Below, one piece after another: positions 35,972 to 44,843 of a DNA stretch of 64,000 nucleotides (within the stretch, counting starts at the first letter, position 1; the number at the start of each line of letters is the position of its first letter). The position numbers and the translations under genes were made by a program. The stretch comes from Xenophilus aerolatus. GTDB taxonomy: Bacteria > Pseudomonadota > Gammaproteobacteria > Burkholderiales > Burkholderiaceae_C. The stretch spans positions 310,001 through 374,000 of the forward strand of contig QAIB01000003.1 of the NCBI GenBank assembly GCA_030418545.1. The letters run 5' to 3'. The notes below the pieces were generated by a model. It was not told the DNA's origin and did not search any database. It saw nothing but the letters and a program-made list of their open reading frames with translations.

Positions 35972-37230
35972 ATTCCGCAGCGCCTCCCGCTGCACCTCCC
36001 GCACCGCCGCTGGCCTCGCCCGAGGCGGATCGCCAGGCGGCCGAGGTGATCGAGGAGGTGGAGCGCGAACGCGCCGCGCAGCCGCCGGGCGAGGCGCCCG
36101 TGGCCGCCCTGCCGTCCGAACAGCCGCGCGTGCTGCTGCAGATGCCGGTGGACGTGCGCAGCGCCTCGCTCGTCGTGCTGGCGGTGCTGGGCTGCGTGTT
36201 CACGCTGCGCTGGGCGTCGGCCGTGTTCGTGCCGCTGATGCTGAGCCTGATCCTCGTCTATGCGCTCACGCCGGTCGTGAACGCCATGGTGCGCATGCAC
36301 ATCCCCCGCTGGCTGGCCGCCACGGTGCTGCTGCTGGGCCTGGGCGGCGGGCTGGGCTGGACGGGCTATTCGCTCTCGGACAGCGCCGGCCAGCTCATCG
36401 ACTCGCTGCCGGTCGCGGCGCAGAAACTGCGCGCCGCACTGCGGGCCAAGACCGCCAAGGCCGGTCCGCTGGACAACGTGCAGGAGGCCGCGGCCCAGCT
36501 CGAGCGCGCCACGCAGGACAACACCGCGCCGGCCCCCGCGCCGCGCCGCGGCGTTCAACGCGTCATCGTCGAGCGCCCGCCCTTCAACGTGCGCGACTAT
36601 GTGTGGACCGGCACCGTCGGCGTGCTCAGCGCCGCCAGCCAGCTCACGCTGGTGGCCTTCCTCACCTTCTTCGCGCTGTGCGCGGGCGACACCTTCCGCC
36701 GCAAGCTGGTCAAGATGGCCGGCCCCAGCCTGCAGAAGAAGCGCATCACCGTGCACGTGCTGGACGACATCACCGGACACATCCAGCGTTACCTGCTGGT
36801 GCAGATCCTGTCGAGCGCCGTCGTCGGCCTGGCCACCGGTCTGGCCTTTTGGGCCATCGGGCTGCAGAACGCGGCGGTGTGGGGCATCCTGGCCGGCGTG
36901 ACGAACCTCATCCCCTACGTGGGCTCCGTCATCATGCTGGCGGCGGCGGGGCTGGTGGCCTTCCTGCAGTTCAGCAGCATCGAGATGGCGCTGCTGGTGG
37001 GCGGCAGCTCGCTGCTCATCCACACGCTGGTGGGCAACCTGCTCGTGCCCTGGCTCACCAGCCGCACCTCGCGCATGAACCCGGTGGCCGTGTTCGTGGG
37101 CGTGATCTTCTGGGGCTGGCTGTGGGGCGTGTGGGGGCTGCTGCTGGGCATTCCCATCATGATGGTCGTGAAGGCGGTGTGCGACCGGGTCGAGGACCTG
37201 CAGCCGATCGGGGAGCTGCTGGGGGATTAG
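35968..37230 (+). CDS. AI-2E/PerM-family transporter
   Basis: A 420-residue membrane protein with a long proline/alanine/acidic N-terminal tail (about 1-55), then about eight helices. TLRWASAVFVPLMLSLILVYALTPVVNAMVRMHIPRWLAATVLLLGLGGG is the family's start, and GVTNLIPYVGSVIMLAAAGLVAFLQF plus LVPWLTSRTSRMNPVAVFVGVIFWGWLWGVWGLLLGIPIMMVVKAVCDRV are the conserved C-terminal motifs. Members have been linked to autoinducer-2 export or Na+/H+ exchange. It overlaps algR by four bases, so all three genes form one operon. Substrate unknown. Confidence 0.88.
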   Translation: MNSAAPPAAPPAPPLASPEADRQAAEVIEEVERERAAQPPGEAPVAALPSEQPRVLLQMPVDVRSASLVVLAVLGCVFTLRWASAVFVPLMLSLILVYALTPVVNAMVRMHIPRWLAATVLLLGLGGGLGWTGYSLSDSAGQLIDSLPVAAQKLRAALRAKTAKAGPLDNVQEAAAQLERATQDNTAPAPAPRRGVQRVIVERPPFNVRDYVWTGTVGVLSAASQLTLVAFLTFFALCAGDTFRRKLVKMAGPSLQKKRITVHVLDDITGHIQRYLLVQILSSAVVGLATGLAFWAIGLQNAAVWGILAGVTNLIPYVGSVIMLAAAGLVAFLQFSSIEMALLVGGSSLLIHTLVGNLLVPWLTSRTSRMNPVAVFVGVIFWGWLWGVWGLLLGIPIMMVVKAVCDRVEDLQPIGELLGD

Positions 37231-37327
37231 ACCCACCCCCAGTCTTCGCGCACTTCGTGTCGCTTCGCCAACCCCCTCAAGGGGGCACATCCGGCGGCCC
37301 GGCGAAGCCGGTTCCGCGTATGTTCCC
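37231..37327 (+). repeat. Dispersed repeat family 2, intergenic copy after the PerM gene
   Basis: It contains ACCCCCTCAAGGGGGCA followed by CGGCGGCCCGGCGAAGCCGG and TTCCGCG. The same block order (GGGGGC, CAGCGGCCTGGCAAAGCCAG, TTCCGCG) occurs at 43312-43436. It begins right at the perM-like stop and may act as its transcription terminator through the C5/G5 hairpin. Confidence 0.7.
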
Positions 37328-37393
37328 GGATGGCCTGCTCCGCGGCCACTCGCACCGTGGGATGCATAGGCCACCGGCGATGGCAAGTGGTTC

Positions 37394-37447
37394 GCTATAA
37401 AAAGAGTAGCTGCTCGCGACCGCCGGACGGGCCCTGCAGGCCGATTC
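37394..37447 (+). repeat. Dispersed repeat family 1, intergenic copy after ppc
   Basis: GCTATAAAAAGAGTAGC (37394-37410), then TGCTCGCG, GGACGGGCCCTGCAGG and CCGATTCGG. This is the same block order as the hemD copy in the opposite orientation. It lies 12 bases beyond the ppc stop, next to the family 2 copy, so two repeat types share this 228-base gap. Confidence 0.7.
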
Positions 37448-37458
37448 GGCTTGGAAAT

Positions 37459-40395
37459 TCAGCCGGTATTCCGCAGCCCCGCCGCCACCCCGTTGATCGA
37501 CAGGTGGATGCCGCGCTGCACGCGGTCGCCGCCCTCGCCGGCGCGAAAGCGCCGCATCAGCTCGACCTGCAGGTGGTGCAGCGGGTCGATGTAGGGGAAG
37601 CGGTGGCGCACCGAGCGCTGCATCTCGGCGTTGCCTTCCAGCCTTTGCTTCGCGCCGGTGATGAGCGTGAGCGCGTCGGAGGTGCGGTGCCACTCGGCGT
37701 CGATCATGCCGAAGACCTTCTGGCGCAGCTTGCGGTCGGCGACCAGCTCGGCATAGCGCGTGGCCAGCTGCAGGTCGCTCTTGGCGAGCACCATGTCCAT
37801 GTTCGACAACAAGGTGCGGAAGAAGGGCCATTGCGCGTACATGCGCTGCAGCAGGGCGATGCGGTCCTTGCGCTCGGCGGCGCTGCCCGCGCTGTCGAGG
37901 AAGGCCGCGACGGCGCTGCCGAAGCCGTACCAGCCGTTGAGCGTGAGGCGGCACTGGCCCCAGCTGAAGCTCCACGGCACGGCGCGCAGGTCCTCGATGT
38001 TGCGCTTGGGATTGCGCGAGGCCGGGCGCGAGCCGATGTTGAGCTCGGCGATCTCGCGGATCGGCGTGGAGCCGAAGAAGTAGTCGACGAAGCCGGGCGT
38101 CTCGTACACCAGCGCGCGGTAGGCGGCCATGCTGGCGCGCGAGAGCGTCTCGGCGGTGGCGATGAAGGCGGCCGGCGCCGGCTTGGCCGGTGCAAGGAAG
38201 GTGGCTTCGAGCGTGGCGGCGACCAGCGTCTCGAGGTTGCGGCGGCCGATCTCGCGGTTGGCGTACTTGGAGCCGATGACCTCGCCCTGTTCCGTGAGGC
38301 GTAGCTGGCCGCGCACCGTGCCGGGCGGCTGCGCGAGGATGGCCTGGTAGCTCGGGCCGCCGCCTCTTCCGACCGTGCCGCCACGGCCATGGAACATGCG
38401 CAGCCGGATCGGAACTTGTGCCCCCACGCTCGGCACTGGCGTGTCCTCGCTGCCCCCCAAGGGGGCGTTCGCTCGCTTGGGGCGGCCCGGCGCTGCGCTC
38501 GGCTCGCGGCCCGCATTCATCTCGTCGAACAGCTTCACCAGCGCCATGCCCGCGCGGTAGAGCTCCCAGTTGCTGGTGAAGATGCCGCCGTCCTTGTTGC
38601 TGTCGCTGTAGCCCAGCATCACGTCCTGCTCCGAGCCCGAGCGGCGCACCAGCGCGTCGATGCCGGGCAGGGCGTAGAAGGCCTTCACGATGGGCGCGGC
38701 GTTGCGCAGGTCCTCGATGGTCTCGAAGAGGGGGACGACGATGAGGTCGCACACGGCATCTTCGTTCAGCGTCCCGCGCATCAGGCCCACTTCCTTCTGC
38801 AGCAGCAGCGCTTCCAGCAGGTCGCTCACCGTCTCGGTGTGGCTGATGATGTAGTGGCGGATGGCGGCGCGGCCGTAGCGCGCATGCGAGGTGCGGGCCT
38901 GCGAGAAGATGGCCAGCTCGCTCACGGTGAGCGGCTGGTAGGCGCCGTCGGGCACGCGCAGCGGGCGCGCGTCCTCCAGCAGCTTGACCAGCAGCGTCTG
39001 CTTCGCGTCCTCGGGCAGGGCGGCGTAGTCGGGCTCGATGCGCGCGATCTTCAGCAGGTCGGCGACCACCGCCTCGTGCTTGTCGGAGCTCTGGCGCAGG
39101 TCGACGGTGGCGAGGTGGAAGCCGAACACCTCCACCGCGCGGATCAGCGGGCGCAGGCGCTGGTTGACCAGGGCCGTGCCATGCTTCTCGCGCAGCGAAT
39201 CCTCGATCGTGCGCAGATCGGCCAGGAAGGCTTCGGCGTTGGGGTAGGGGTTCTGCGGCGCGACGGCATGGCGCGCGGCCACGCCGCCGGTCAGGTCGCG
39301 CAGCGTGGCGGCCAGCCGGGCGTACACGCCGGTCAACGCGCGGCGGTAGGGCTCGTCGTGGCGGTGTTCGTTCGGGTCGGGCGAGGCTTCGGCCAGCGCC
39401 TGCATCTCGGGCGTGACGTCGACCAGTGCTGCCGACAGCGACAGCTCGCCGCCCAGGTAGTGGACTTCGGTGAGGTAGTGGCGCAGGGCCAGTTCGCACT
39501 GGCGGCGCAGCGCGTAGTCGAGCGTCTCGGCCGTCACGTTCGGGTTGCCGTCGCGGTCGCCGCCGATCCACTGGCCCATGCGGAAGAAGGAGGCGATGTC
39601 CTCGCGGCCGAGGGCCTTCTCCAGGTCGGCGTACACGCGCGGGATCTCGCGCAGGAAGGTGGCCTCGTAGTACGAGAGCGCGTTCTCGATCTCGTCGGCC
39701 ACGGTGAGCTTGGTGAAGCGCAGCAGGCGCGTCTGCCACAGCTGGGTGACGCGGGTGCGGATCTGCTCCTCGTTGTCGGCCAGCTCGCGGGGCGTGAGGG
39801 CGTCCTTCTGGCCGGCGAACATCTTCTGCCGCGCGCGGATCCCGTCGCGCGCGGCGAGCAGGGCGGCAATGCCGCGCTCGGCGTCGAGGATGCTCTTGCG
39901 CTGCACCTCCGTCGGGTGCGCGGTCAGCACCGGCGACAGGTAGCTGTGCGCCAGCGAGGCGGCCACCTGCTCGGGGCCGACGCCGGCCTTGCGGATGCGC
40001 GCCAACGCGACGTCGAGGCTGCCGTCGATCGCGTCGTCCGCCCGCTCGGCGTCGGTGCGGCGGCGGATCAGGTGCCGGTCCTCGGCCAGGTTGGCCAGGT
40101 GGCTGAAGTAGGTGAAGGCGCGGATCACGCGCACCGTCTCGGCCGCCGAGAGGCCCTTGAGCAGGTTCTTCAGGGCCCGGTCGGCCGAATGGTCGGCGTC
40201 GCGCCGGAAGGCCACCGACAGGGTGCGGATCTTCTCGACCAGCTCGTAGCTGTCCTTGCCCTCTTGCTCGCGGATCACGTCGCCGAGGATGCGGCCCAGC
40301 AGCCGGATGTCCTCGATCAGCGGCTGGTCCTCGGCCTGCCGCTTCGGCTGGGCCGGGGCGCTGCTCTTGTTGTTGTTCTTGCGGGCGGTGGGCAT
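37459..40395 (-). CDS. ppc: Phosphoenolpyruvate carboxylase with a repeat-encoded insertion
   Basis: A 978-residue enzyme that adds bicarbonate to PEP to make oxaloacetate. Conserved blocks are [15 protein letters not shown] (catalytic His), [86 protein letters not shown] (catalytic His and glycine loop) and the final [17 protein letters not shown]. Residues about 627-663 ([22 protein letters not shown]...), between ALVKLFDEM and [10 protein letters not shown], are proline-rich, absent from family members I recall, and coded by a repeat. The insert stays in frame, so a full enzyme is predicted. Start at 40395; the longer frame upstream belongs to the divergent hemC region. Confidence 0.93.
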   Translation of the reverse strand: MPTARKNNNKSSAPAQPKRQAEDQPLIEDIRLLGRILGDVIREQEGKDSYELVEKIRTLSVAFRRDADHSADRALKNLLKGLSAAETVRVIRAFTYFSHLANLAEDRHLIRRRTDAERADDAIDGSLDVALARIRKAGVGPEQVAASLAHSYLSPVLTAHPTEVQRKSILDAERGIAALLAARDGIRARQKMFAGQKDALTPRELADNEEQIRTRVTQLWQTRLLRFTKLTVADEIENALSYYEATFLREIPRVYADLEKALGREDIASFFRMGQWIGGDRDGNPNVTAETLDYALRRQCELALRHYLTEVHYLGGELSLSAALVDVTPEMQALAEASPDPNEHRHDEPYRRALTGVYARLAATLRDLTGGVAARHAVAPQNPYPNAEAFLADLRTIEDSLREKHGTALVNQRLRPLIRAVEVFGFHLATVDLRQSSDKHEAVVADLLKIARIEPDYAALPEDAKQTLLVKLLEDARPLRVPDGAYQPLTVSELAIFSQARTSHARYGRAAIRHYIISHTETVSDLLEALLLQKEVGLMRGTLNEDAVCDLIVVPLFETIEDLRNAAPIVKAFYALPGIDALVRRSGSEQDVMLGYSDSNKDGGIFTSNWELYRAGMALVKLFDEMNAGREPSAAPGRPKRANAPLGGSEDTPVPSVGAQVPIRLRMFHGRGGTVGRGGGPSYQAILAQPPGTVRGQLRLTEQGEVIGSKYANREIGRRNLETLVAATLEATFLAPAKPAPAAFIATAETLSRASMAAYRALVYETPGFVDYFFGSTPIREIAELNIGSRPASRNPKRNIEDLRAVPWSFSWGQCRLTLNGWYGFGSAVAAFLDSAGSAAERKDRIALLQRMYAQWPFFRTLLSNMDMVLAKSDLQLATRYAELVADRKLRQKVFGMIDAEWHRTSDALTLITGAKQRLEGNAEMQRSVRHRFPYIDPLHHLQVELMRRFRAGEGGDRVQRGIHLSINGVAAGLRNTG
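38411..38515 (+). repeat. Dispersed repeat family 2-like element inside ppc
   Basis: On the plus strand it contains GCCCCCCAAGGGGGC (38452-38466), then CGCTTGGGGCGGCCCGGCG. The C5-AA-G5 core and GGCGGCCCGGCG block also occur at 37231-37327; the right-hand part differs. Read antisense it codes for the extra proline/glycine-rich residues of PEP carboxylase. Confidence 0.65.
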
Positions 40396-40510
40396 TCGAC
40401 GTGGCTCCTTGAGGCTGAGGGGCGAAGGGGAAAAGACCGGGCCGGGCAGCGTTGCTGCAATGCAACATGCTAGCATCCCCGACCCCCCTGAACAGCACCC
40501 GGACGGCCCT
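40396..40510. promoter_or_regulatory. Divergent ppc/hemC control region
   Basis: It contains GTTGC-TGCAAT-GCAAC (40451-40466) and, touching it, the perfect palindrome ATGCTAGCAT (40467-40476). TGCTAGCAT also resembles an extended -10 box (TG-n-TAGCAT), placing a hemC transcript start near 40483. The dyads may be an operator for either gene. Confidence 0.45.
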
Positions 40511-41413
40511 GTGACCCACATCGTGATCGCCACGCGCGAAAGCCGCCTGGCCCTCTGGCAGGCCGAGCATGTGCGCCATCTCCTGCAAGAACGAGGCCAC
40601 ACGGTCGACCTGCTGGGCCTGACCACCACCGGCGACCAGATCCTCGACCGGACCTTGAGCAAGGTCGGCGGCAAGGGCCTGTTCGTGAAGGAGCTCGAGG
40701 CAGCCCTGGAGGACGGCCGCGCGGACATCGCCGTGCACTCGCTCAAGGACGTGCCGATGGACCTGCCGCCGGGCTTCGAACTGGCCTGCGTGCTGGAGCG
40801 CGAGGACCCGCGCGATGCCTTCGTCTCGCCGCACCACGCCTCGCTCGACGCCTTGCCCGAGGGCGCGGTGGTTGGCACCTCCAGCCTGCGCCGCACGGTG
40901 CTGCTGCGCGCGCTGCGGCCGGACCTGCGCATCGAGCCCCTGCGCGGCAACCTCGACACCCGCCTGCGCAAGCTCGACGACGGCCAGTACGCGGCCATCG
41001 TGCTGGCGGCGGCGGGCCTCAAGCGCCTGGGCATGGAGGCACGCATCCGCCAGTGCTTCGACGCGAGGACCATGCTGCCGGCGGCGGGGCAGGGCGCGCT
41101 GGGCATCGAGATCCGCAGCGGCCGCCCCGAGCTCACTGCTGCCCTGGCACCCTTGGCCCATCAGCCGACCTGGCTGGCCACGGCCGCGGAGCGCGCGGTG
41201 AGCCGCGCGATGGGCGGCAGCTGTTCGATGCCCCTGGCGGCGCATGCGCGCAGCATCGACGGCGGCCTGCACCTGGCGGCCGCGTGGGGCGAGGTCGAAC
41301 AGGCCGCGCCGCTGCTGCATGCGCAGGCCGAGGCAGCGGTCGGCGACCTGGCGCAGGCAGACGCACTGGGCACGCGGGTGGCGGCTTCGCTGCAGGCGCA
41401 GGGCGCCCGTTGA
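40511..41413 (+). CDS. hemC: Hydroxymethylbilane synthase (porphobilinogen deaminase)
   Basis: This enzyme joins four porphobilinogens into hydroxymethylbilane on its dipyrromethane cofactor. It begins [20 protein letters not shown] and has [104 protein letters not shown] and the cofactor cysteine loop [14 protein letters not shown] prefer the GTG at 40511 (300 residues), which follows GGACGG and a likely -10 box; an ATG at 40460 would add 17 residues. First gene of the haem operon. Confidence 0.94.
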   Translation: MTHIVIATRESRLALWQAEHVRHLLQERGHTVDLLGLTTTGDQILDRTLSKVGGKGLFVKELEAALEDGRADIAVHSLKDVPMDLPPGFELACVLEREDPRDAFVSPHHASLDALPEGAVVGTSSLRRTVLLRALRPDLRIEPLRGNLDTRLRKLDDGQYAAIVLAAAGLKRLGMEARIRQCFDARTMLPAAGQGALGIEIRSGRPELTAALAPLAHQPTWLATAAERAVSRAMGGSCSMPLAAHARSIDGGLHLAAAWGEVEQAAPLLHAQAEAAVGDLAQADALGTRVAASLQAQGAR

Positions 41414-41420
41414 GGCGGCC

Positions 41421-42227
41421 ATGAGCGGCCACCCGTTGCGGGTGATCGTGACCCGGCCGGCGCGGGAGGCGGCCCGGTGGGTCCAGGGCCTCGCAGCCCA
41501 TGGCATCGAGGCCGTGGCACTGCCGCTGATCGAGATCGCGCCGCTGCTCCCGGGCATGGCCGCTGGCCCGCTCGACGCCCGGCCCTATGCGGCCTTGATG
41601 TTCGTGAGCGCAGCGGCCGTCGACGGATTCTTCGAACGAAATCGGGCTGCAGCGCCCGCTGGACGGGCGCCGGCAGCTATTGATTTGATAGCAAACGCGC
41701 GCTGCTGGGCGACCGGCCCGGGCACGGCGCAGGCGCTCGTGGATGCGGGCGTGCCGCCGGAGCGCATCGACGTGCCGCCGACCGCGGCGGGCCGCTTCGA
41801 TTCCGAGGCGCTGTGGGCGCAGGTGCAAGGCCAGCTGCAGGCTGGCGCGCGCGTGCTGCGGGTGCGCGGCAGCGACGCGGCCGGCCGGCCCGCGGGGCGC
41901 GACTGGCTGGCCCGGACGCTCGAGGCGACGGGCGTGGGGGTGGACACGGCCGTCGTCTACCGGCGGCTCGCGCCGCGGCTGGACGACGCCGCACGCGCGC
42001 TGGCCGCCGCCAGCACGGTCGACGAGGGGCAGGTGTGGCTGTTCAGCAGTTCGGAAGCGATCGCCCATCTCGTGGCCGCGATGCCCGCCGCCGACTGGCG
42101 CGGCGCCCGCGCATGGGCCACGCATGCGCGCATCGCCCAGGCAGCGCGCGCGGCAGGTTTCGGCTCGGTGCGGGAGGTTCCCGCCAGCCTGGACGCGCTG
42201 GTCGCGTCGATAGAATCGTTTCGATGA
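41421..42227 (+). CDS. hemD: Uroporphyrinogen-III synthase with repeat-encoded segment
   Basis: A 268-residue enzyme that closes and inverts ring D of hydroxymethylbilane. It shows HPLRVIVTRPAREAARWVQGLAAHGIEAVALPLIEIAP, ALMFVSAAAVDGFF, CWATGPGTAQALVDAGVPPERID and VWLFSSSEAIAHLVAAMP, the usual sparse HemD landmarks. It starts 7 bases after hemC and overlaps hemX by four bases. Residues about 74-91 (RNRAAAPAGRAPAAIDLI), in the linker after FF, are encoded by a family 1 dispersed repeat. HemD is poorly conserved there, so the enzyme probably still works. Confidence 0.9.
   Translation: MSGHPLRVIVTRPAREAARWVQGLAAHGIEAVALPLIEIAPLLPGMAAGPLDARPYAALMFVSAAAVDGFFERNRAAAPAGRAPAAIDLIANARCWATGPGTAQALVDAGVPPERIDVPPTAAGRFDSEALWAQVQGQLQAGARVLRVRGSDAAGRPAGRDWLARTLEATGVGVDTAVVYRRLAPRLDDAARALAAASTVDEGQVWLFSSSEAIAHLVAAMPAADWRGARAWATHARIAQAARAAGFGSVREVPASLDALVASIESFR
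41640..41692 (-). repeat. Dispersed repeat family 1, copy inside hemD
   Basis: On the minus strand it opens with GCTATCAAATCAATAGC (41676-41692), then TGCCGGCGCCCGTCCAGCGG, GGCGCTGCAG and CCCGATTT. This is the most complete copy in the window, containing the dyad, the GCGCCCG/CGGGCGC hairpin and the CCGATTT end. It is translated in frame as residues about 74-91 of HemD. Confidence 0.75.
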
Positions 42228-43306
42228 CTGCTGCTTCCGTGCCCGACGACTCCGCACCCGACGCCGTGGGCCGCGGGCAGTTGCCGGCGGTGGTGGTGCC
42301 GGCCCCCGAGGCGGGGGCCGTGGCGCTGGCACGGATCGGCCTCGTCCTGCTGGGGCTGATCGCCCTCGTGGCGCTGGTGATGGCCATCGTGCTGTGGCAG
42401 AAGGTGGGCGGCATGCAGGAGCAGCTCGCGCGCCAGAGCGCCGACGCCACCATGCAGGCCGCCGAAGCCCGCGCGCTCGCGCGCCAGGCCCAGGACGTGG
42501 TGCGCGACACCGCCGGTCGCCTGGCCCTCATGGAATCGCGCGTGGCCGAGGTCGCGCTGCAGCGCAGCCAGCTCGAGGAACTGATGCAGAGCCTCTCGCG
42601 CTCGCGCGACGAGAACCTGGTCGTCGACATTGAATCCGCCGTGCGCCTGGCGCAGGAGCAGACCCAGGTCACGGGCAACGTGCAGCCGCTGCTGGCCGCG
42701 CTCAAGGCGGGCGAGCAGCGCGTCGCGCGTGCCGCCCAGCCACGCCTCGCACCCCTGCAGCGCGCCATGCAGCGCGACGCCGACCGCATCCGCGCCACCG
42801 CGAGCGGCGATGGCGGCGAGGCCCTGGCCCGGCTCGACGACCTGTTGCGCAGCGTGGACGAACTGCCTCCCCTCAACGCGCTGGCCGTGCGCGGTGTCGG
42901 CGGCGGCGACGTCTGGCAGAACGAGGCCGTTCCGGCCGACGCGGCGTGGTGGGAGCGCATCCTGCTGAGCGCGCGCAACGAGCTGCGTTCGCTGGTGCGC
43001 GTGTCGCGCATCGACCGGCCCGAGGCCGTACTGCTCTCGCCCGGTCAGACCTTCTTCCTGCGCGAGAACCTGAAGCTCAAGCTGCTCAATGCGCGCCTCG
43101 CCCTGCTGTCGCGGCAGGTCGACAACGCGCGCACCGAACTCGCTTCGGTGTCGGCGTCGCTGAACCGGTACTTCGACCCGGCTTCGCGCCGCGTGCAGCA
43201 GGCGGCGACGCTGCTGCAGCAGGTGCAGGCGGCGGTTAAGGCGTCGGCACCCCCGCGCATCGACGAGACCCTCGCAGCACTGGCCACTGCGGCGGCGGGG
43301 CGGTGA
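42224..43306 (+). CDS. hemX: HemX-like membrane protein (uroporphyrinogen-III C-methyltransferase family)
   Basis: Three hundred sixty residues: one membrane helix at about 35-60 (ALARIGLVLLGLIALVALVMAIVLW), a coiled coil (about 62-130, rich in Q/A/R) and a helical domain with WWERILLSARNELRSLVRVSRIDRPEAVLLSPGQTFFLRENLKLKLLNARLALLSRQ. That last block is the HemX signature. Despite its family name there is no SAM-methyltransferase motif. Its position between hemD and hemY is the standard one, suggesting a scaffold role in tetrapyrrole synthesis. Confidence 0.9.
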   Translation: MTAASVPDDSAPDAVGRGQLPAVVVPAPEAGAVALARIGLVLLGLIALVALVMAIVLWQKVGGMQEQLARQSADATMQAAEARALARQAQDVVRDTAGRLALMESRVAEVALQRSQLEELMQSLSRSRDENLVVDIESAVRLAQEQTQVTGNVQPLLAALKAGEQRVARAAQPRLAPLQRAMQRDADRIRATASGDGGEALARLDDLLRSVDELPPLNALAVRGVGGGDVWQNEAVPADAAWWERILLSARNELRSLVRVSRIDRPEAVLLSPGQTFFLRENLKLKLLNARLALLSRQVDNARTELASVSASLNRYFDPASRRVQQAATLLQQVQAAVKASAPPRIDETLAALATAAAGR

Positions 43307-43311
43307 GATGA

Positions 43312-43436
43312 AGCACCCCCCAAGCCGCTTCGCGGCTCCCCCCTCTCTTGCGCCTTCGGCTTGGAGGGGGGCGCACCCAGCGGCCTGGCAAAGCCAGTTC
43401 CGCGGGTGCCCTGGGGACTTCGCTGCGCTCGCCGAC
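43312..43436. repeat. Dispersed repeat family 2, copy between hemX and hemY
   Basis: CACCCCCCAAGCCG near the left end pairs with CGGCTTGGAGGGGGG in the middle to form a long stem. It continues with CAGCGGCCTGGCAAAGCCAG and TTCCGCGGG. Block order matches 37231-37327. It separates two genes that are otherwise adjacent, so it could lower hemY transcription from the hemC promoter. Confidence 0.72.
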
Positions 43437-43486
43437 TTGTCGTGGTTCCGTGCAACGACGACCGGTCTTGGCGAAGGAGGGGACTG

Positions 43487-44767
43487 ATGCGGGCTGCGCT
43501 TTGGCTCCTGGCGCTGTTCGGCATCGCGGCCGCGGTGGCGCTGTTCGCGGGCAACAACCAGGGCACGATCACCGTGTTCTGGCCGCCCACGCGGGTCGAC
43601 CTGTCGCTGAATCTGGTGCTCCTGGTGCTGGTGGTGCTCTTCGTGCTGCTGCACCTGGCGCTGCGGGCGCTGGCGGCGCTGTTCTCGCTGCCGCGCCAGG
43701 CGCGCCAGTGGCGCCTGCAGCAGAAGGAGCGCGCGCTGCACACGGCACTGCTCGATGCCATGGTGCAGTTGCTGGCCGGCCGCTTCACGCGCGCCCGCAA
43801 GGCCGCCCAGGCGGCATTGGCGCAGGAACGCATGCTGGCGGCCCTGGACGCGCGGCTGCCGCAGGCGCAGCAGGTCCGCATCCTGGCCCATCTGCTGGCG
43901 GCGGAGGGGGCCCAGGCGCTGCAGGACCGCGCGGCGCGCGACGCCCACCTGCAGCAGGCCCTGAACGACGGCGACGAGCGCGGCGCGGCGCCGCTGCCGA
44001 ACGAAACCCGCGAAGGCGTCCAGTTGCGGGCCGCCCGCTGGGCGCTGGAAGACCGCGATCCGGCCGGTGCCCTGGCCCGCCTGGCCGAGCTGCCGCAGGG
44101 CGCCCAACGCCGAACGCTGGCCCTGCGTCTGCGGCTCAAGGCCGCACGGCAGGAGCGCCGCACCCTGGAAGCCCTGGAAACCGCCCGGCTGCTGGCCAAG
44201 CACCGCGCCTTCCCCGAGGCCGGGGCACAGAGCATCGTGCGCGGGCTGGCGTCCGACCTGATCGCCAGCGCGCACGACACCGAGCAGCTGCGCCGGGCCT
44301 GGTCCGAACTGGAGCCGGCGGAGCGGGAGACGCCTGAAGTCGCGATCCAGGCCGCGCAGCGGATGTTGGCGCTGCATGGCGACCTCGCCCTGGCGAGGAT
44401 CTGGCTGCTCCCCGTGTGGGAGCGCGCGGCCGCCGAGCCGAAGAGCCTGAGCGACGCGTTGCGGGTGCGGCTCGTCCGTGCGCTGGAGGCCGGGCTCGAC
44501 ACCGTGGACGGGGACTGGCTGGCCCGCATCGAGGCGGCGCAGCGGGCCAATCCGCGCGATCCCAACCTGCAGTACCTGGCCGGCATGGCCTGCATGAAGC
44601 GGCAGCTGTGGGGCAAGGCGCAGCAGCTCCTGACCCAGGCGGGCCTGGGGCTGCAGGATGCTGCTCTGCACCGTCGGGCCTGGTCAGCCCTCGCCCGTTT
44701 GGCCGAGGACCGGGACGATCCGGCCCAGGCCGCCGAGGCCTGGAAACGCGCCGCGCAGGCCGACTGA
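43487..44767 (+). CDS. hemY: HemY-type membrane protein with helical repeats
   Basis: The 426-residue protein starts MRAALWLLALFGIAAAVALFAGNNQGTITVFWPPTRVDLSLNLVLLVLVVLFVLLHLALRAL, two membrane helices joined by the family's GNNQG-v-x-x-x-WPP motif, followed by a TPR-like domain to the end. AAGGAGGGG precedes the ATG. This is the proteobacterial HemY of the hemCDXY operon, not protoporphyrinogen oxidase. Its exact role in tetrapyrrole synthesis is unclear. A strong terminator follows, closing the operon. Confidence 0.9.
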   Translation: MRAALWLLALFGIAAAVALFAGNNQGTITVFWPPTRVDLSLNLVLLVLVVLFVLLHLALRALAALFSLPRQARQWRLQQKERALHTALLDAMVQLLAGRFTRARKAAQAALAQERMLAALDARLPQAQQVRILAHLLAAEGAQALQDRAARDAHLQQALNDGDERGAAPLPNETREGVQLRAARWALEDRDPAGALARLAELPQGAQRRTLALRLRLKAARQERRTLEALETARLLAKHRAFPEAGAQSIVRGLASDLIASAHDTEQLRRAWSELEPAERETPEVAIQAAQRMLALHGDLALARIWLLPVWERAAAEPKSLSDALRVRLVRALEAGLDTVDGDWLARIEAAQRANPRDPNLQYLAGMACMKRQLWGKAQQLLTQAGLGLQDAALHRRAWSALARLAEDRDDPAQAAEAWKRAAQAD

Positions 44768-44776
44768 GCGGGTTTC

Positions 44777-44801
44777 CGGGGCATCGGCGCCCCGTTTTTT
44801 T
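44777..44801 (+). terminator. Intrinsic terminator after hemY
   Basis: CGGGGC (44777-44782) and GCCCCG (44789-44794) form the stem around ATCGGC, followed by seven T. It ends the haem operon 10 bases beyond the hemY stop. Confidence 0.9.
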
Positions 44802-44843
44802 GCCCGAAACGCCCTCCGTTTCGACGAAATGCGCATCGACCAG

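Noticed and set aside
43487-44767. Protoporphyrinogen oxidase (the other protein named HemY)
   Set aside because: The sequence has two N-terminal helices and TPR-like repeats with GNNQG; no FAD-binding motif is present.
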